Position numbers and translations under genes: made by a program. From NCBI GenBank assembly GCA_050304135.1, contig JBNLDC010000029.1, forward strand, positions 1 through 64,000: a stretch of 64,000 nt of DNA, written 5' to 3'. Origin of the DNA: JAFGNB01 sp050304135. GTDB lineage: Bacteria > Fibrobacterota > Chitinivibrionia > Chitinivibrionales > Chitinispirillaceae. This document shows, in pieces, positions 18,196 through 29,110 of this stretch. The notes beneath the pieces were generated by a model. That model was not told the origin of the DNA. It saw only the letters and a list, made by a program, of their open reading frames with translations, and did no database searches. Numbering within the stretch: position 1 is the stretch's first letter; the number at the start of each line of letters is the position of its first letter.

Positions 18196-19473
18196 TCAGA
18201 ACCGCACCGCCACCGAAGCGAGAACGCGGTGCAGAAAATATGTCTGGTCGAGATCGGTATGGGTGGCGGAAGAGAACGTCCTGATTCCCCAGGTTGAAAG
18301 GCCATATGAAAGGTCTATCGACATCGATTCGGTCGTGTAACCGATACCGGCGGTGATCCGATGCAGGTTTTTTGATACCGTCTGGCCGGCATCCGACCAG
18401 TCGAATTCCTTTACGTCGTCGGAACCGGAGTAAAAATCATAGGCATACGGGTGAAGGTCGAGATCGTCGTACGAGTATCCTGCCCTGACGATAAGTGGTG
18501 CCACCACAAGGGGAACTTCGATGCCGAGACCTGCTCCTGTTTTAAATGATCCCGCCTGACTGTTCTCAGGAATTTTCTCAACGGGAAAGAGATAGTCAAA
18601 AGGAAGTGTACTGCGCACCTCTGCGGAAACCGTGAAAAACGGGAGTGACATACTTGCCCCGATTGCGCCTTTGTACGGGGAGTACATGGTATACTTGTCG
18701 GTGCCATCGATATAATCGTTGGCAAACGTTCCCTTTGCATAATCGGAATATCGAAGTATTTGCGGTATAACAAACCGTGCACCGGCATTGAAGAGTTTGG
18801 TTTTATAAAACAGACCGGCGCGGAGATCGTATCCGATGTACCTTCCCTCTAAAATATAATCATCAAAATCGGAAAACGTGTCAGCTGCGGCGGTGATAGT
18901 TGTTTTGTCAAGAAACGACTCGCCGGTACCTTTACCTGTTACCAGCGATGTTGCAATTCCGATGCCGAAGTTCGGAGCAACCTGGAGACCGAACCCTGCC
19001 GACCAGTAGTTGAGGTTGCCTGAGATTCGATAGGTACGGGTAATATCAGTAGTAGTTCCATTGTAGGTGGCCCCCCCGGAAAAACTGAAAACGTCGTCGA
19101 GAATGACCGGATTCGAATATGATCCAGCGATACTCAATCCGCCGCGAGAGGAGGGAAGGGCAACGGAAAATCCGGCACTACTGATGCGAAACCGTTGCAG
19201 GTCGTCTCTCCGTGTGGTCCGGGCATACGAGGATTCGTTGTCGAGTTTGAGGCCGTATAACGAGAGCTGGAATTCCCGGGTAACCGAGAATGAAAGGGCT
19301 GCCGGATTCCAGTAGAGATCGGCGACACCGGACGATAATGCCGTATGGTTATTCGCCAATGCGAATGCCCGTGAGCCGGTACCCGCTTCCGAAGACCCGC
19401 CGGGATAGATGGACTGAGCATTGAGTGCTACTGCGACAGTTAATAAAAGGATGAGTGTAATAATCTGTTTCAT
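18196..19473 (-). CDS. OmpP1/FadL or PorV-like outer-membrane protein
   Basis: A 425-residue protein with a Sec signal (MKQIITLILLLTVAVALNAQ) followed by GGSSEAGTGSRAFALANNHTA and LYWNPAAL. The WNPA motif is characteristic of the FadL/PorV/UPF0164 group. The rest is a predicted barrel ending in a terminal Phe (SVAVRF). It could transport hydrophobic compounds or act in protein secretion; sequence alone does not decide. The ATG at 19473 is chosen over a GTG at 19476 because AAGGAG lies 6 bases upstream of it. Its ATG overlaps the upstream lipoprotein stop by one base. Confidence 0.75.
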   Translation of the reverse strand: MKQIITLILLLTVAVALNAQSIYPGGSSEAGTGSRAFALANNHTALSSGVADLYWNPAALSFSVTREFQLSLYGLKLDNESSYARTTRRDDLQRFRISSAGFSVALPSSRGGLSIAGSYSNPVILDDVFSFSGGATYNGTTTDITRTYRISGNLNYWSAGFGLQVAPNFGIGIATSLVTGKGTGESFLDKTTITAAADTFSDFDDYILEGRYIGYDLRAGLFYKTKLFNAGARFVIPQILRYSDYAKGTFANDYIDGTDKYTMYSPYKGAIGASMSLPFFTVSAEVRSTLPFDYLFPVEKIPENSQAGSFKTGAGLGIEVPLVVAPLIVRAGYSYDDLDLHPYAYDFYSGSDDVKEFDWSDAGQTVSKNLHRITAGIGYTTESMSIDLSYGLSTWGIRTFSSATHTDLDQTYFLHRVLASVAVRF

Positions 19474-20357
19474 CACCAGCTCCTTGGTCTTCTTCGACGT
19501 TGAGTATCTTGGTTCTTTCCATTGCCGGTATTCGATGGTTGCCTTTGGTTGCTGCCGTTTGAAGGTGCAACTGCTGGTCGTGACGGAGGTGGCGAGGAGG
19601 ATGTCGAAGCGGATTTGCCGGATCCATTCCTTGGTGTCGAAGACGAGGCCCCGGATGATGATGGTGTAGAAGTACTGCTTTCCGACATTCCCCGACTCCG
19701 TGGTCTGCTTCTTGATGGTTCATTGCTTCCGGTGGATGGAACGATTATTTCTCCACTGCTTCGGGTACCGGAACCTGTGGCGGCGCTTGTCGACCCCCGT
19801 GATGTTGTCGTGCTGCTCGAACGTGAACCGGTACCTGAAGATTTCGGATCGGCGATACCCCGGACGCGTGGCGACATCGATGATCCCGAGGGTCCGGTAG
19901 GTTCACTCTTCCTGACCTGAATACCGTCACGGTCGTAATATCTCCGGCCTCCCGAGTGATAAAAATCTGCCGTATATCTGCAACAGCCACAGGAGGGATC
20001 GTAGTAGTAGTAGCGCGGGCAGCGGTTGTAATCATACCAGTAGGGGTCATTGCGGTACCACCAGGGGCTGTTATTGTAGTAAAACCAGTCTCTCGGATAA
20101 AATGAATCATAACAGCGCAAATGGGGATATCCCATGAGGTCCCGTTCCCAGATGCAGGTCTGGTGGTCTTCGGTTTGAATGGTGTCGACCTGTCTGACCA
20201 CTTTGACGGTATCGCCGGTTGCGGTGTCGACTACCCATTCCACCTCCTCTTTGGGTTGCGGTGGCGGGGTACGGTCGATTGTCGTGAGTTGCGTGTAGCA
20301 CCCGGTCAGAAAAACGGTGCCGGCTGCCAGAACGGTGAGGAGTACTGATTGTTTCAT
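19473..20357 (-). CDS. Lipoprotein with Tyr/Arg-rich centre and Ser-rich disordered tail
   Basis: A 294-residue product of unknown function. The signal peptide ends in the lipobox LTGC, so the mature protein should be lipid-anchored. Residues 85-150 are dense in Tyr, Trp, Asp and Arg with two Cys-containing turns (PSCGCCRYT). The C-terminal 150 residues are Ser/Thr/Gly/Pro-rich with repeated RSSS and TSSS stretches ending in a basic QRRRRPRSW. Such tails are usually disordered. It is co-transcribed with the OmpP1/FadL-like gene. A GGAG Shine-Dalgarno supports the start. Confidence 0.55.
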   Translation of the reverse strand: MKQSVLLTVLAAGTVFLTGCYTQLTTIDRTPPPQPKEEVEWVVDTATGDTVKVVRQVDTIQTEDHQTCIWERDLMGYPHLRCYDSFYPRDWFYYNNSPWWYRNDPYWYDYNRCPRYYYYDPSCGCCRYTADFYHSGGRRYYDRDGIQVRKSEPTGPSGSSMSPRVRGIADPKSSGTGSRSSSTTTSRGSTSAATGSGTRSSGEIIVPSTGSNEPSRSRPRSRGMSESSTSTPSSSGASSSTPRNGSGKSASTSSSPPPSRPAVAPSNGSNQRQPSNTGNGKNQDTQRRRRPRSW

Positions 20358-20603
20358 AGTGTGCTCCGGTTTTGGTTTTAATGAAAAATACAACCGGTCT
20401 GCGGATTCCCGTGTACTTTTATGGACGTTTTGAATCATCATTTCCGCTCATGTATATGATTACGTCTGTAACCGTACAAAATTCAGTTTGGTATCTCTGC
20501 AGCATAATTTATAATTCTAGCGGTAACCGGATGCTTCTGCTGGAAGCGGGGAAACCCGGGTTCCTCCGGGCATCCTGACGACTTGATGAGACAGGGAGGA
20601 TGT

Positions 20604-21239
20604 ATGTTACAGAAACCGGTGATTATGCTGTCGATGGCAGTTCTGCTCGGATTGAATGTTTCCTCAAGAGCCGAGCGGTTCATTCAACTCAAGATCGGAC
20701 CTACCTGGCCGAAAGAACTGCAGTGGAGCGGCAAACCGACTGCCGGTGATGGCTCCATACATATGGGTCTGGTGGTCGATCGGAAAATCGCTTTTGGTGG
20801 CGGAATAGATTTTTTGTGGAATGTGAACAAAAAAGCCACGCCGATTGCCGGTAATACCTACAAAATTGAAGAGTCACAAAAGACGTTCATGTTTCCGATC
20901 AGCGGGTATCTGGCCCTGAGCCCGATTCCGCAGTTCCGTTTTCATCCCTGTCTGAGTACGCAGATAGGTTTCAATACCATGTATTATTCGAACAAACAGG
21001 ATACTCTGCAGGATAACGAATCGGTACCGGGAAATGATGAGAACGGGTGGTACATGGGGTTTTACTGGAAGATTGCGGGAGATGTGATGTTCAATCTCGG
21101 TGAGACTTCCGTCTTGTTTGCCGGTCTGGAATATCAGGTGACGCGACCTGATAAAGTAAATGTCAAGAACGATGATATCTTTACCGAACGGGATATGAAC
21201 GGTGTCGGTTTCCGGTTCGGTGTACGTCTTGCGTATTGA
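20604..21239 (+). CDS. Predicted outer-membrane beta-barrel protein, unknown function
   Basis: A 211-residue product with a signal peptide cleaved after about residue 25 (LNVSSRAERF). A barrel-like pattern follows: amphipathic strands, many Gly/Tyr/Trp, final strand GFRFGVRLAY. The ATG at 20604 has a GGGAGG Shine-Dalgarno at the right distance; in-frame TTG and ATG codons a little upstream lack one. The gene is monocistronic and divergent from the lipoprotein gene. Function cannot be inferred. Confidence 0.6.
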   Translation: MLQKPVIMLSMAVLLGLNVSSRAERFIQLKIGPTWPKELQWSGKPTAGDGSIHMGLVVDRKIAFGGGIDFLWNVNKKATPIAGNTYKIEESQKTFMFPISGYLALSPIPQFRFHPCLSTQIGFNTMYYSNKQDTLQDNESVPGNDENGWYMGFYWKIAGDVMFNLGETSVLFAGLEYQVTRPDKVNVKNDDIFTERDMNGVGFRFGVRLAY

Positions 21240-21257
21240 GATAAATAACCACTTCTC

Positions 21258-21400
21258 AGGACGCCCCCTCTTCAAATCTTCCTTCTGCGTCGCCCGCAGG
21301 CGGGACTGTCAATGAGATTAATTACTTCAAATGAACTGGTATCGAGATGATAATCCCTCTTCGGGGGATACCGATATAGAGTCGGTAGTGGGGGCGTCCT
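21258..21400. repeat. 11-bp inverted repeat bracketing the convergent intergenic space
   Basis: AGGACGCCCCC (21258-21268) and its exact reverse complement (21390-21400) lie 121 bp apart between the convergent barrel gene and the ABC-F gene. The arms could form the base of a long terminator-like foldback or be the ends of a small element. No target duplication was recognised. Confidence 0.4.
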
Positions 21401-21401
21401 G

Positions 21402-23270
<1,869 letters not shown>

Positions 23271-23340
23271 GGTGGTGAAAATACTTTTCGGGCGACGGGA
23301 CTGTCTGGAGTGACGGTGGTGGAATTGCGGGAGGAAAACG

Positions 23341-23781
23341 TCATTGACAGAGTTGTTCGAGCTCCCGATCCTGAAGGAACGGAAGCTTTTTTACGATAAC
23401 TTTTACCGAGACTTCGCTGGTGTCTTTATCGAAGAGGTTAACGTTTCCCATGATCGTATCGTCTACCATATACAGTTTGAGCTCTGAATGGCCGAAGGGG
23501 AGTTCGGGGTCATCAAGATACACGGTATCACGTGAGTAATACCTGATATCGAGTGAACGGCAGACATCGATTCTGCTGTGTGTCCCGAATGCTCTCACCT
23601 CACGTGGAGTGAACTTGAGATACAACTGTTGCACCTGAAACCCTTTGGAGTAGGTCCTGCCGCGTTTGACCTGTGTCAGACGGACCGCTTTACAGAGGTA
23701 GATGCCGGGAATGTCGATCGGTGTAACCGATTGTGCGCCAAGCAGAAGGGTAATAGTGACACAAAAAAATCTGATGTTCAT
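23341..23781 (-). CDS. Small exported protein, unknown function
   Basis: A 146-residue product with a signal peptide (MNIRFFCVTITLLLGAQS) and a soluble remainder rich in beta-type sequence (KGFQVQQLYLKFTP, SELKLYMVDDT). AGGAC before the ATG supports the start. No family recognised. It lies between the ABC-F and trmFO genes on the same strand with a gap on each side, so it may be its own unit. Confidence 0.5.
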   Translation of the reverse strand: MNIRFFCVTITLLLGAQSVTPIDIPGIYLCKAVRLTQVKRGRTYSKGFQVQQLYLKFTPREVRAFGTHSRIDVCRSLDIRYYSRDTVYLDDPELPFGHSELKLYMVDDTIMGNVNLFDKDTSEVSVKVIVKKLPFLQDRELEQLCQ

Positions 23782-23976
23782 TGGTGTCCTGAACTGATTA
23801 GTGAAGCCGGAAGCAGCGTGTGCTGTTTCAACTACGTTTCAGGTGTCGGATCATTGTGGCGTTACCGCCGTTTTGTCTCCGGTGATAATATAGTAAGTGG
23901 GGTATCCACGTACGAATCCCTTACATCTGAGTTGAAAACGGTGAACAGGAAACTGCATCAAACGCTGGATTCATTA

Positions 23977-25308
23977 TTAATCGAGGTCCGCAAACCACGG
24001 GGTAATCAGTTCGATTGCACGCGCGCAGAGCCGCTCCTGTTTCTCCTTTTTTCCCCTTTTACGTTTGGTGCCGGAGTGTTCGAGAGGGGGGAAGAGGCCG
24101 AAGTTGATGTTGGACGGGGTGAATACCTTTTCTTCGGAGGCGGTTACATGACGCAGCAGTGCACCAAGCGCTGATTCCACCGGAGGAGGAACCCAGGGCC
24201 CGCCTTGTATTCGCCGGGTAAGAGAACGTGCGGCAAGATGTCCGGTGGCGATGCTCTCAGTGTACCCTTCATTTCCGCAGAGCTGCCCGGCAAGCAGCAG
24301 GTGCGGATGCGTGCGGAATGAGAGATCGTTTCCGAGCAGTCGCGGAGCGTCAAGGTAGGTGTTGCGGTGTATGCTGCCGTACCGGAGAAACTCCGCCCGG
24401 GCCATGCCGGGAATCAGTCGGAATACCCGCTGCTGTTCGGGGATTTTAAGCCGGGTCTGAAATCCTACCAGATTGTAACTCTCTCCGGAAGCCTGCTCCT
24501 TGCGCAGCTGACAGACGGCGAAAGGCCATCTGCCCGTACGCGGATCGGTGAGCCCCACCGGACGAAGCGGTCCGAAGGCGAGCGCCTTGAATCCCCGCCC
24601 TGCAGCGACTTCCACGGGGAGACACGATTCAAAGAAGCGGCTCTCTTCGAAGTCGCGGGCGGAAACCTGATCGGCTTCGAGCAGTGCCTCGTAAAACGTG
24701 CGGTACTCATCTTCGGTAAAGGGGCAGTTGAGATAATCACCTTCACCTTCTTCCCAGCGTGAAGCGGAGAAGACTATGGAGCGGTCGAGGGATTCAGCAT
24801 CTATTATAGGGGCGATCGCATCGTAAAAATGAAGTGATTCCGTGGAGAACGTCTGCTGCAGCCAGGTGGTAAGGTTATCAGAGGCGAGTGGACCCGCGGC
24901 GATAATCGACCATCCCTCCGCCGGAGGTTCGATAATCTCACGACGAATAAAGGTGATTTCAGGTGTCGCTTCAATCAGCCGAAGTACCTCTCGGGAGAAT
25001 TTTTCGCGATTGACGGCGAGTGCCGATCCTGCAGGGAGTCCGGTTTGCGCAGCTGCACCGAGCAGTGGACTTTTACCGATTCGCAACTCCGCTTTGAGCA
25101 GTCCGTGTGCCGAGGGGAGCAGGTTCGATTTGAGCGAATTGGAACAGACGAGTTCTGCAGGAAGGTCCGTCTCGTGTGCGGGGGTCATAACCTCCGGGCG
25201 CGCCTCGTACAGGGTAACGGCAATGCCGCTATGGGCAAGTACGAGTGCCGCTTCACATCCGGCGAGACCGGCGCCGATTATCGAGATCGGTGGGTGCGAC
25301 CGGTTCAT
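23977..25308 (-). CDS. trmFO: tRNA (uracil-54-C5)-methyltransferase, folate/FAD-dependent (TrmFO)
   Basis: A 443-residue flavoenzyme that makes m5U54 in the tRNA T-loop using methylene-tetrahydrofolate. The N-terminal dinucleotide fold IIGAGLAGCEAAL and the motif ETDLPAELVCSNSLKSN are typical of TrmFO. So are FNCP-like YLNCPFTEDEY and the C-terminal GNEGYTESIATGHLAA. Length matches the family. It follows topA by 11 bp on the same strand, an arrangement also common in Gram-positive genomes. Confidence 0.94.
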   Translation of the reverse strand: MNRSHPPISIIGAGLAGCEAALVLAHSGIAVTLYEARPEVMTPAHETDLPAELVCSNSLKSNLLPSAHGLLKAELRIGKSPLLGAAAQTGLPAGSALAVNREKFSREVLRLIEATPEITFIRREIIEPPAEGWSIIAAGPLASDNLTTWLQQTFSTESLHFYDAIAPIIDAESLDRSIVFSASRWEEGEGDYLNCPFTEDEYRTFYEALLEADQVSARDFEESRFFESCLPVEVAAGRGFKALAFGPLRPVGLTDPRTGRWPFAVCQLRKEQASGESYNLVGFQTRLKIPEQQRVFRLIPGMARAEFLRYGSIHRNTYLDAPRLLGNDLSFRTHPHLLLAGQLCGNEGYTESIATGHLAARSLTRRIQGGPWVPPPVESALGALLRHVTASEEKVFTPSNINFGLFPPLEHSGTKRKRGKKEKQERLCARAIELITPWFADLD

Positions 25309-25319
25309 GGCGGCGAGAG

Positions 25320-27605
25320 CTACTCTTCCTGCGAAGACGCGTCGGTTTCAGCGGTCACCGGTTCCGTTTGCGGTTCTTCATGCCGACACGAGGGGCACTT
25401 GAGTACCGGACCTTTTCGCTTGGTATCCCTGAAGACCATAATCGGATAGTTGCACGCAGGACATTTCCGGTCGACCGGTTTGTCCCAGGTGGCGAATGTG
25501 CACTGCGGGTAGGCACTGCAGCCGTAGAAGATCTTTCCCCGGCGGGTCTTGCGTTCCACCATCTGTCCCTTGCATTCAGGTTGCGGACAGTCGACGCCGG
25601 TTGAGAGCGACTTGGTGTTTTTGCAGTCGGGGTATTTTGAACAGCCGAGAAACCGGTTGCCGTTGATCGACAGTACCACCATCGGAGAACCGCATTTGTC
25701 GCAGAGTTCGCCGCTCGGGGTTGCCGAGGCCTTCTCAAGCGGTTCGGTGTATTTGCAGGCGGGAAACCCCTGGCAGGCAAGAAATTTTCCGTTGCGGCTC
25801 CATTTGATGACGAGCGGGTGTTCGCCGCATTCCGGACAGGTCCGGTCGGTCATCTCCTGGTTCTGGGCACGGATATCCTTGATGTTGCTGCGTACATTTT
25901 CGAGCCGCTGCGAGAACGGCTGATAGAATTCCTTCAGCACCGCCACCCATTCCGCATCGCCGGTTTCCACCCGGTCGAGCGACGACTCCATATCGGCGGT
26001 AAACCCGACATCGAACACATCGGTGAATTCCTTCACCAGAATGTTCTTGACCATGAATCCCACTTCGGAGGGAACAAATCGGCGCTGTTCAAGATTCACG
26101 TACTTGCGCCGCTTGAGTGTATCAATGATCTGCGCGTAGGTACTCGGTCGGCCGATGCCCTTGTCTTCCAGTTCCCGCACCAGCGATGCTTCGGAGTAGC
26201 GCGGCGGGGGCTGGGTGAAGTGCTGTTTTTTCGTGATATCGTTGAGGTCGATATTGTTGCCGACCTGCAGCTCCGGCAGGCGCTCGTTGGCACCTTCACC
26301 GTTATCCGAACTGTCCTCGGTGGTTTCATCGTACATCGCGAGGAAACCGTCGAATTTCATGATGGAACCGGTGGTCCGGAAAACGCAGCCGTTTGCGGAG
26401 GAATCCACGCGGGTGGAATCGAATATGGCGTTTTCCATCTGCGACGCGAGAAACCGTTTCCAGATAAGCTCATAGAGTTTTAACTGATCCTTGGAAAGGT
26501 ACTCTTTTACTTTTGCGGGAGCGAAATCGAGATTGACCTGCGAAGGTCTGATCGCTTCATGGGCATCCTGCGCATTTTTCGACCGGCCGTACATCCGGGG
26601 CGACTTCGGCAGATGTTTTTCATCGTACAGCGACGAAATGATACTTCGTGCGTCGTTAAGTGCCTCCTGGGCGATACGGGTGGAGTCGGTACGCATGTAG
26701 GTAATCAGACCGAGCGAGCCGTGCGCTCCCATTTCGAGTCCTTCGTAAAGCTGTTGCGCCACCATCATGGTTTTTGCCGCGCTGAAGCCGAGTTTACGGG
26801 CGGCATCCTGCTGCAGGGTACTGGTAATAAACGGCGGATACGGTTTGCGCAGTTTTTCGGTACGCACCACGTCAACAACGGAAAACTGCTTGTCTCGTAC
26901 GCGCTCGACTACCGCTGTTGCACTGGCCTCGTCGGGGATGAGCGGGTGTTCATTATTCCCTTTTTTCCCGTCGATGGAGAGCAGCTTCGCGCTGAACCGG
27001 GCATTCTCATAGCCGAACTGCGTGATGATCGACCAGTATTCCGTTTTCTGGAATGCTGCGATGAGCTCTTCTCGTTCGCAAATAAGCCGCAGTGCCACCG
27101 ACTGTACCCGACCGGCGCTCAGTCCCCGGAAAATGGTGCGCCATAAAATGGGTGATACCTGATACCCTACGATACGATCGAGTATTCTGCGTGCCTGCTG
27201 CGCGTTGACTTTGTTCATGTCGATATCGCGCGGCGAATCGAATGCGGCGAGCACCGCACGTTTGGTGATTTCGTTGAACATAACCCGCTTGATCGGAATA
27301 TGCGGGATCTTGATCGATTCAGCGACATGCCACGCGATCGCCTCTCCTTCGCGGTCAGGGTCAGGGGCGAGGAAAATGTCGTCGACCTTCGCCGCTTCAT
27401 CCTTGAGCGCTTTGAGAATCCGGCGTTTTCCTTTGGAGGTGGTGTATTTCGGTTTGAATTCGTGTTCGATGTCGACACCGAGCTCTTTTTCGGGAAGATC
27501 GATAATGTGTCCCATCGTTGCCCGGATCGAGAAGTCTTTTCCAAGATATTTTGAGATCGTTTTGCATTTTGCCGGTGATTCGACAATAACCAGATGTTTC
27601 GGCAT
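25320..27605 (-). CDS. topA: DNA topoisomerase I (type IA)
   Basis: A 761-residue enzyme that relaxes negative supercoils. The Toprim domain opens with VIVESPAKCKTISKYLG and contains DPDREGEAIAWH. The active-site Tyr is in TYMRTDSTR near residue 310. The C-terminal 180 residues contain four Cys-rich zinc-ribbon repeats (CPECG, CDKCG, CPQPEC and CPACN units), more than some relatives have. An upstream AT-rich stretch at 27754-27783 (TTGCAT-18-TATACT on the minus strand) may be its promoter, with low confidence. Confidence 0.95.
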   Translation of the reverse strand: MPKHLVIVESPAKCKTISKYLGKDFSIRATMGHIIDLPEKELGVDIEHEFKPKYTTSKGKRRILKALKDEAAKVDDIFLAPDPDREGEAIAWHVAESIKIPHIPIKRVMFNEITKRAVLAAFDSPRDIDMNKVNAQQARRILDRIVGYQVSPILWRTIFRGLSAGRVQSVALRLICEREELIAAFQKTEYWSIITQFGYENARFSAKLLSIDGKKGNNEHPLIPDEASATAVVERVRDKQFSVVDVVRTEKLRKPYPPFITSTLQQDAARKLGFSAAKTMMVAQQLYEGLEMGAHGSLGLITYMRTDSTRIAQEALNDARSIISSLYDEKHLPKSPRMYGRSKNAQDAHEAIRPSQVNLDFAPAKVKEYLSKDQLKLYELIWKRFLASQMENAIFDSTRVDSSANGCVFRTTGSIMKFDGFLAMYDETTEDSSDNGEGANERLPELQVGNNIDLNDITKKQHFTQPPPRYSEASLVRELEDKGIGRPSTYAQIIDTLKRRKYVNLEQRRFVPSEVGFMVKNILVKEFTDVFDVGFTADMESSLDRVETGDAEWVAVLKEFYQPFSQRLENVRSNIKDIRAQNQEMTDRTCPECGEHPLVIKWSRNGKFLACQGFPACKYTEPLEKASATPSGELCDKCGSPMVVLSINGNRFLGCSKYPDCKNTKSLSTGVDCPQPECKGQMVERKTRRGKIFYGCSAYPQCTFATWDKPVDRKCPACNYPIMVFRDTKRKGPVLKCPSCRHEEPQTEPVTAETDASSQEE

Positions 27606-28093
27606 AGTACTGAAATATCCTTCTACTGCTTGATAGGAACCGGCGGCGGTTGTAGCCGGTCGAATTCATAATGCGGTTGCAACTTTCACCGGTACCGTTT
27701 GGCGTGACCAATCCGGAATTTCGGTCCGGATGGTGAAAGCACATTCCGGGTAGAGTATAATATTCTATATATATGTAATGCAAATAGTACCCGAAATTTA
27801 CCCGGAGCATCGTATACGGGTATTGCCCGTTGGAGACGGTGTCAAAGCTCCGGAGTAAAACAGGGTTTTTTAAATGCAATTTGCTTAATATCAGTTTGTT
27901 ACATGAAGGTATAGCAAGCGGTTTCAAACCGGAATAAACTACATCGTACGTGGAATGGTCGGAGTATCGGGGAGCAGCTGGAGTCTGAACAGGCCGGTTC
28001 AATCCTCGACCGTAACAGTGGATGAGGCCAGCAACGGGTTCACCGGAAAATTGTACTGCTGTACCGTTTAGTTTCCGGAATATCGGCGAATGA
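27606..28093. other. Intergenic region upstream of topA
   Basis: No gene is supported. There is a small dyad TCCGGAATTTCGGTCCGGA near 27712-27730 and an AT-rich patch at 27750-27790 that could hold the topA promoter. The right half shows nothing recognisable. Confidence 0.4.
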
Positions 28094-28699
28094 CTATCCC
28101 TCGAGATACACTTTTGTGAGGTAGTTCTGGATGGTGTTGTCGTAATCCGCGGTATGCCTGAATGCTTTTACCGCGCATTTCTTTCTGGTTTCAAAAGAGA
28201 TTGCACCGTCTCGAAACAATTCGGCAATAATGGTTTCATAGTCTGCGGGATCCACTACCACCGTAACCCATGCATGATTTTTAGCTGAACTGCGCACCAT
28301 GGTCGGGCCGCCGATATCGATATTTTCTATCGCCTCTTCGACGGTGACTCCACTCCGCGCAATAGTCTGTTTGAACGGGTAGAGATTCACCACCACGAGA
28401 TCGATCGGCTTGATTCCATTCTGCTGCATATGCTCCTGATGAAGCGGATTGTCCCGGATCGCGAGAATACCACCGTGTACCTTTGGATGGAGCGTTTTCA
28501 CCCGACCGTCCATAATTTCAGGATGACCGGTGAACGTATCGACGGATGTGACCGGTACATTGTTCTTCTGCAGGATTTTTGCCGTTCCACCGGTTGAGAG
28601 AATTTCGATCCCTTTTTCCGCAAGTTTTTGAGCCAATGCGATAATACCTGTTTTATCTGAAACACTCAACAGTGCCCGTTTGACCGGTATTGGATTCAT
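28094..28699 (-). CDS. purH: Stand-alone IMP cyclohydrolase (N-terminal PurH domain only)
   Basis: A 201-residue protein matching only the MGS-like cyclohydrolase half of PurH. Signatures are LLSVSDKTGI, STGGTAK, EIMDGRVKTLHPKVHGG, VNLYPF and NIDIGGPTMVRSSAKN. It closes the ring of FAICAR to give IMP. It ends after NYLTKVYLEG, just where the AICAR transformylase domain would begin in the usual 510-530-residue protein. The stop is followed by unrelated sequence, so this looks like a natural split rather than a truncation by frameshift. The transformylase must be encoded elsewhere. A 7-bp tandem repeat lies upstream. Confidence 0.9.
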   Translation of the reverse strand: MNPIPVKRALLSVSDKTGIIALAQKLAEKGIEILSTGGTAKILQKNNVPVTSVDTFTGHPEIMDGRVKTLHPKVHGGILAIRDNPLHQEHMQQNGIKPIDLVVVNLYPFKQTIARSGVTVEEAIENIDIGGPTMVRSSAKNHAWVTVVVDPADYETIIAELFRDGAISFETRKKCAVKAFRHTADYDNTIQNYLTKVYLEG

Positions 28700-28827
28700 G
28701 GTTGTTCTACCTCTCTGCAATGTAATGGAATAATTATGTTACAAAATGATTAATTGTCCGGCTGTGGAGCAATGAGGAAGCTGCGAAGGAGCGTGTTGGT
28801 GACAGGGAGACGGGGGGGGGCTGGAGT

Positions 28828-28934
<107 letters not shown>

Positions 28935-29060
28935 TGTTTCGGGGTCGGGATCGGGCTGTCACTACCGTTTTTGTAAGCGTGTGGTATCCGGTGTTGCACA
29001 CCGTTTTCTTTATACCGCTTTCGGTATCGTCTTTTCTGCAGCGTGAGAATGGTGGAAGAC

Positions 29061-29095
29061 GGAGACGGAGGGACGGGTTGGCCTACTCCGTCTCC
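29061..29095 (-). terminator. Hairpin after the TPR gene
   Basis: GGAGACGGAG (29061-29070) and CTCCGTCTCC (29086-29095) are perfect 10-bp arms with a 15-base loop, 16 bp past the TPR gene stop. No T-run follows, so this may be a Rho-dependent or 3'-stabilising structure. Confidence 0.45.
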
Positions 29096-29110
29096 AGGTA
29101 GCAACGTGGG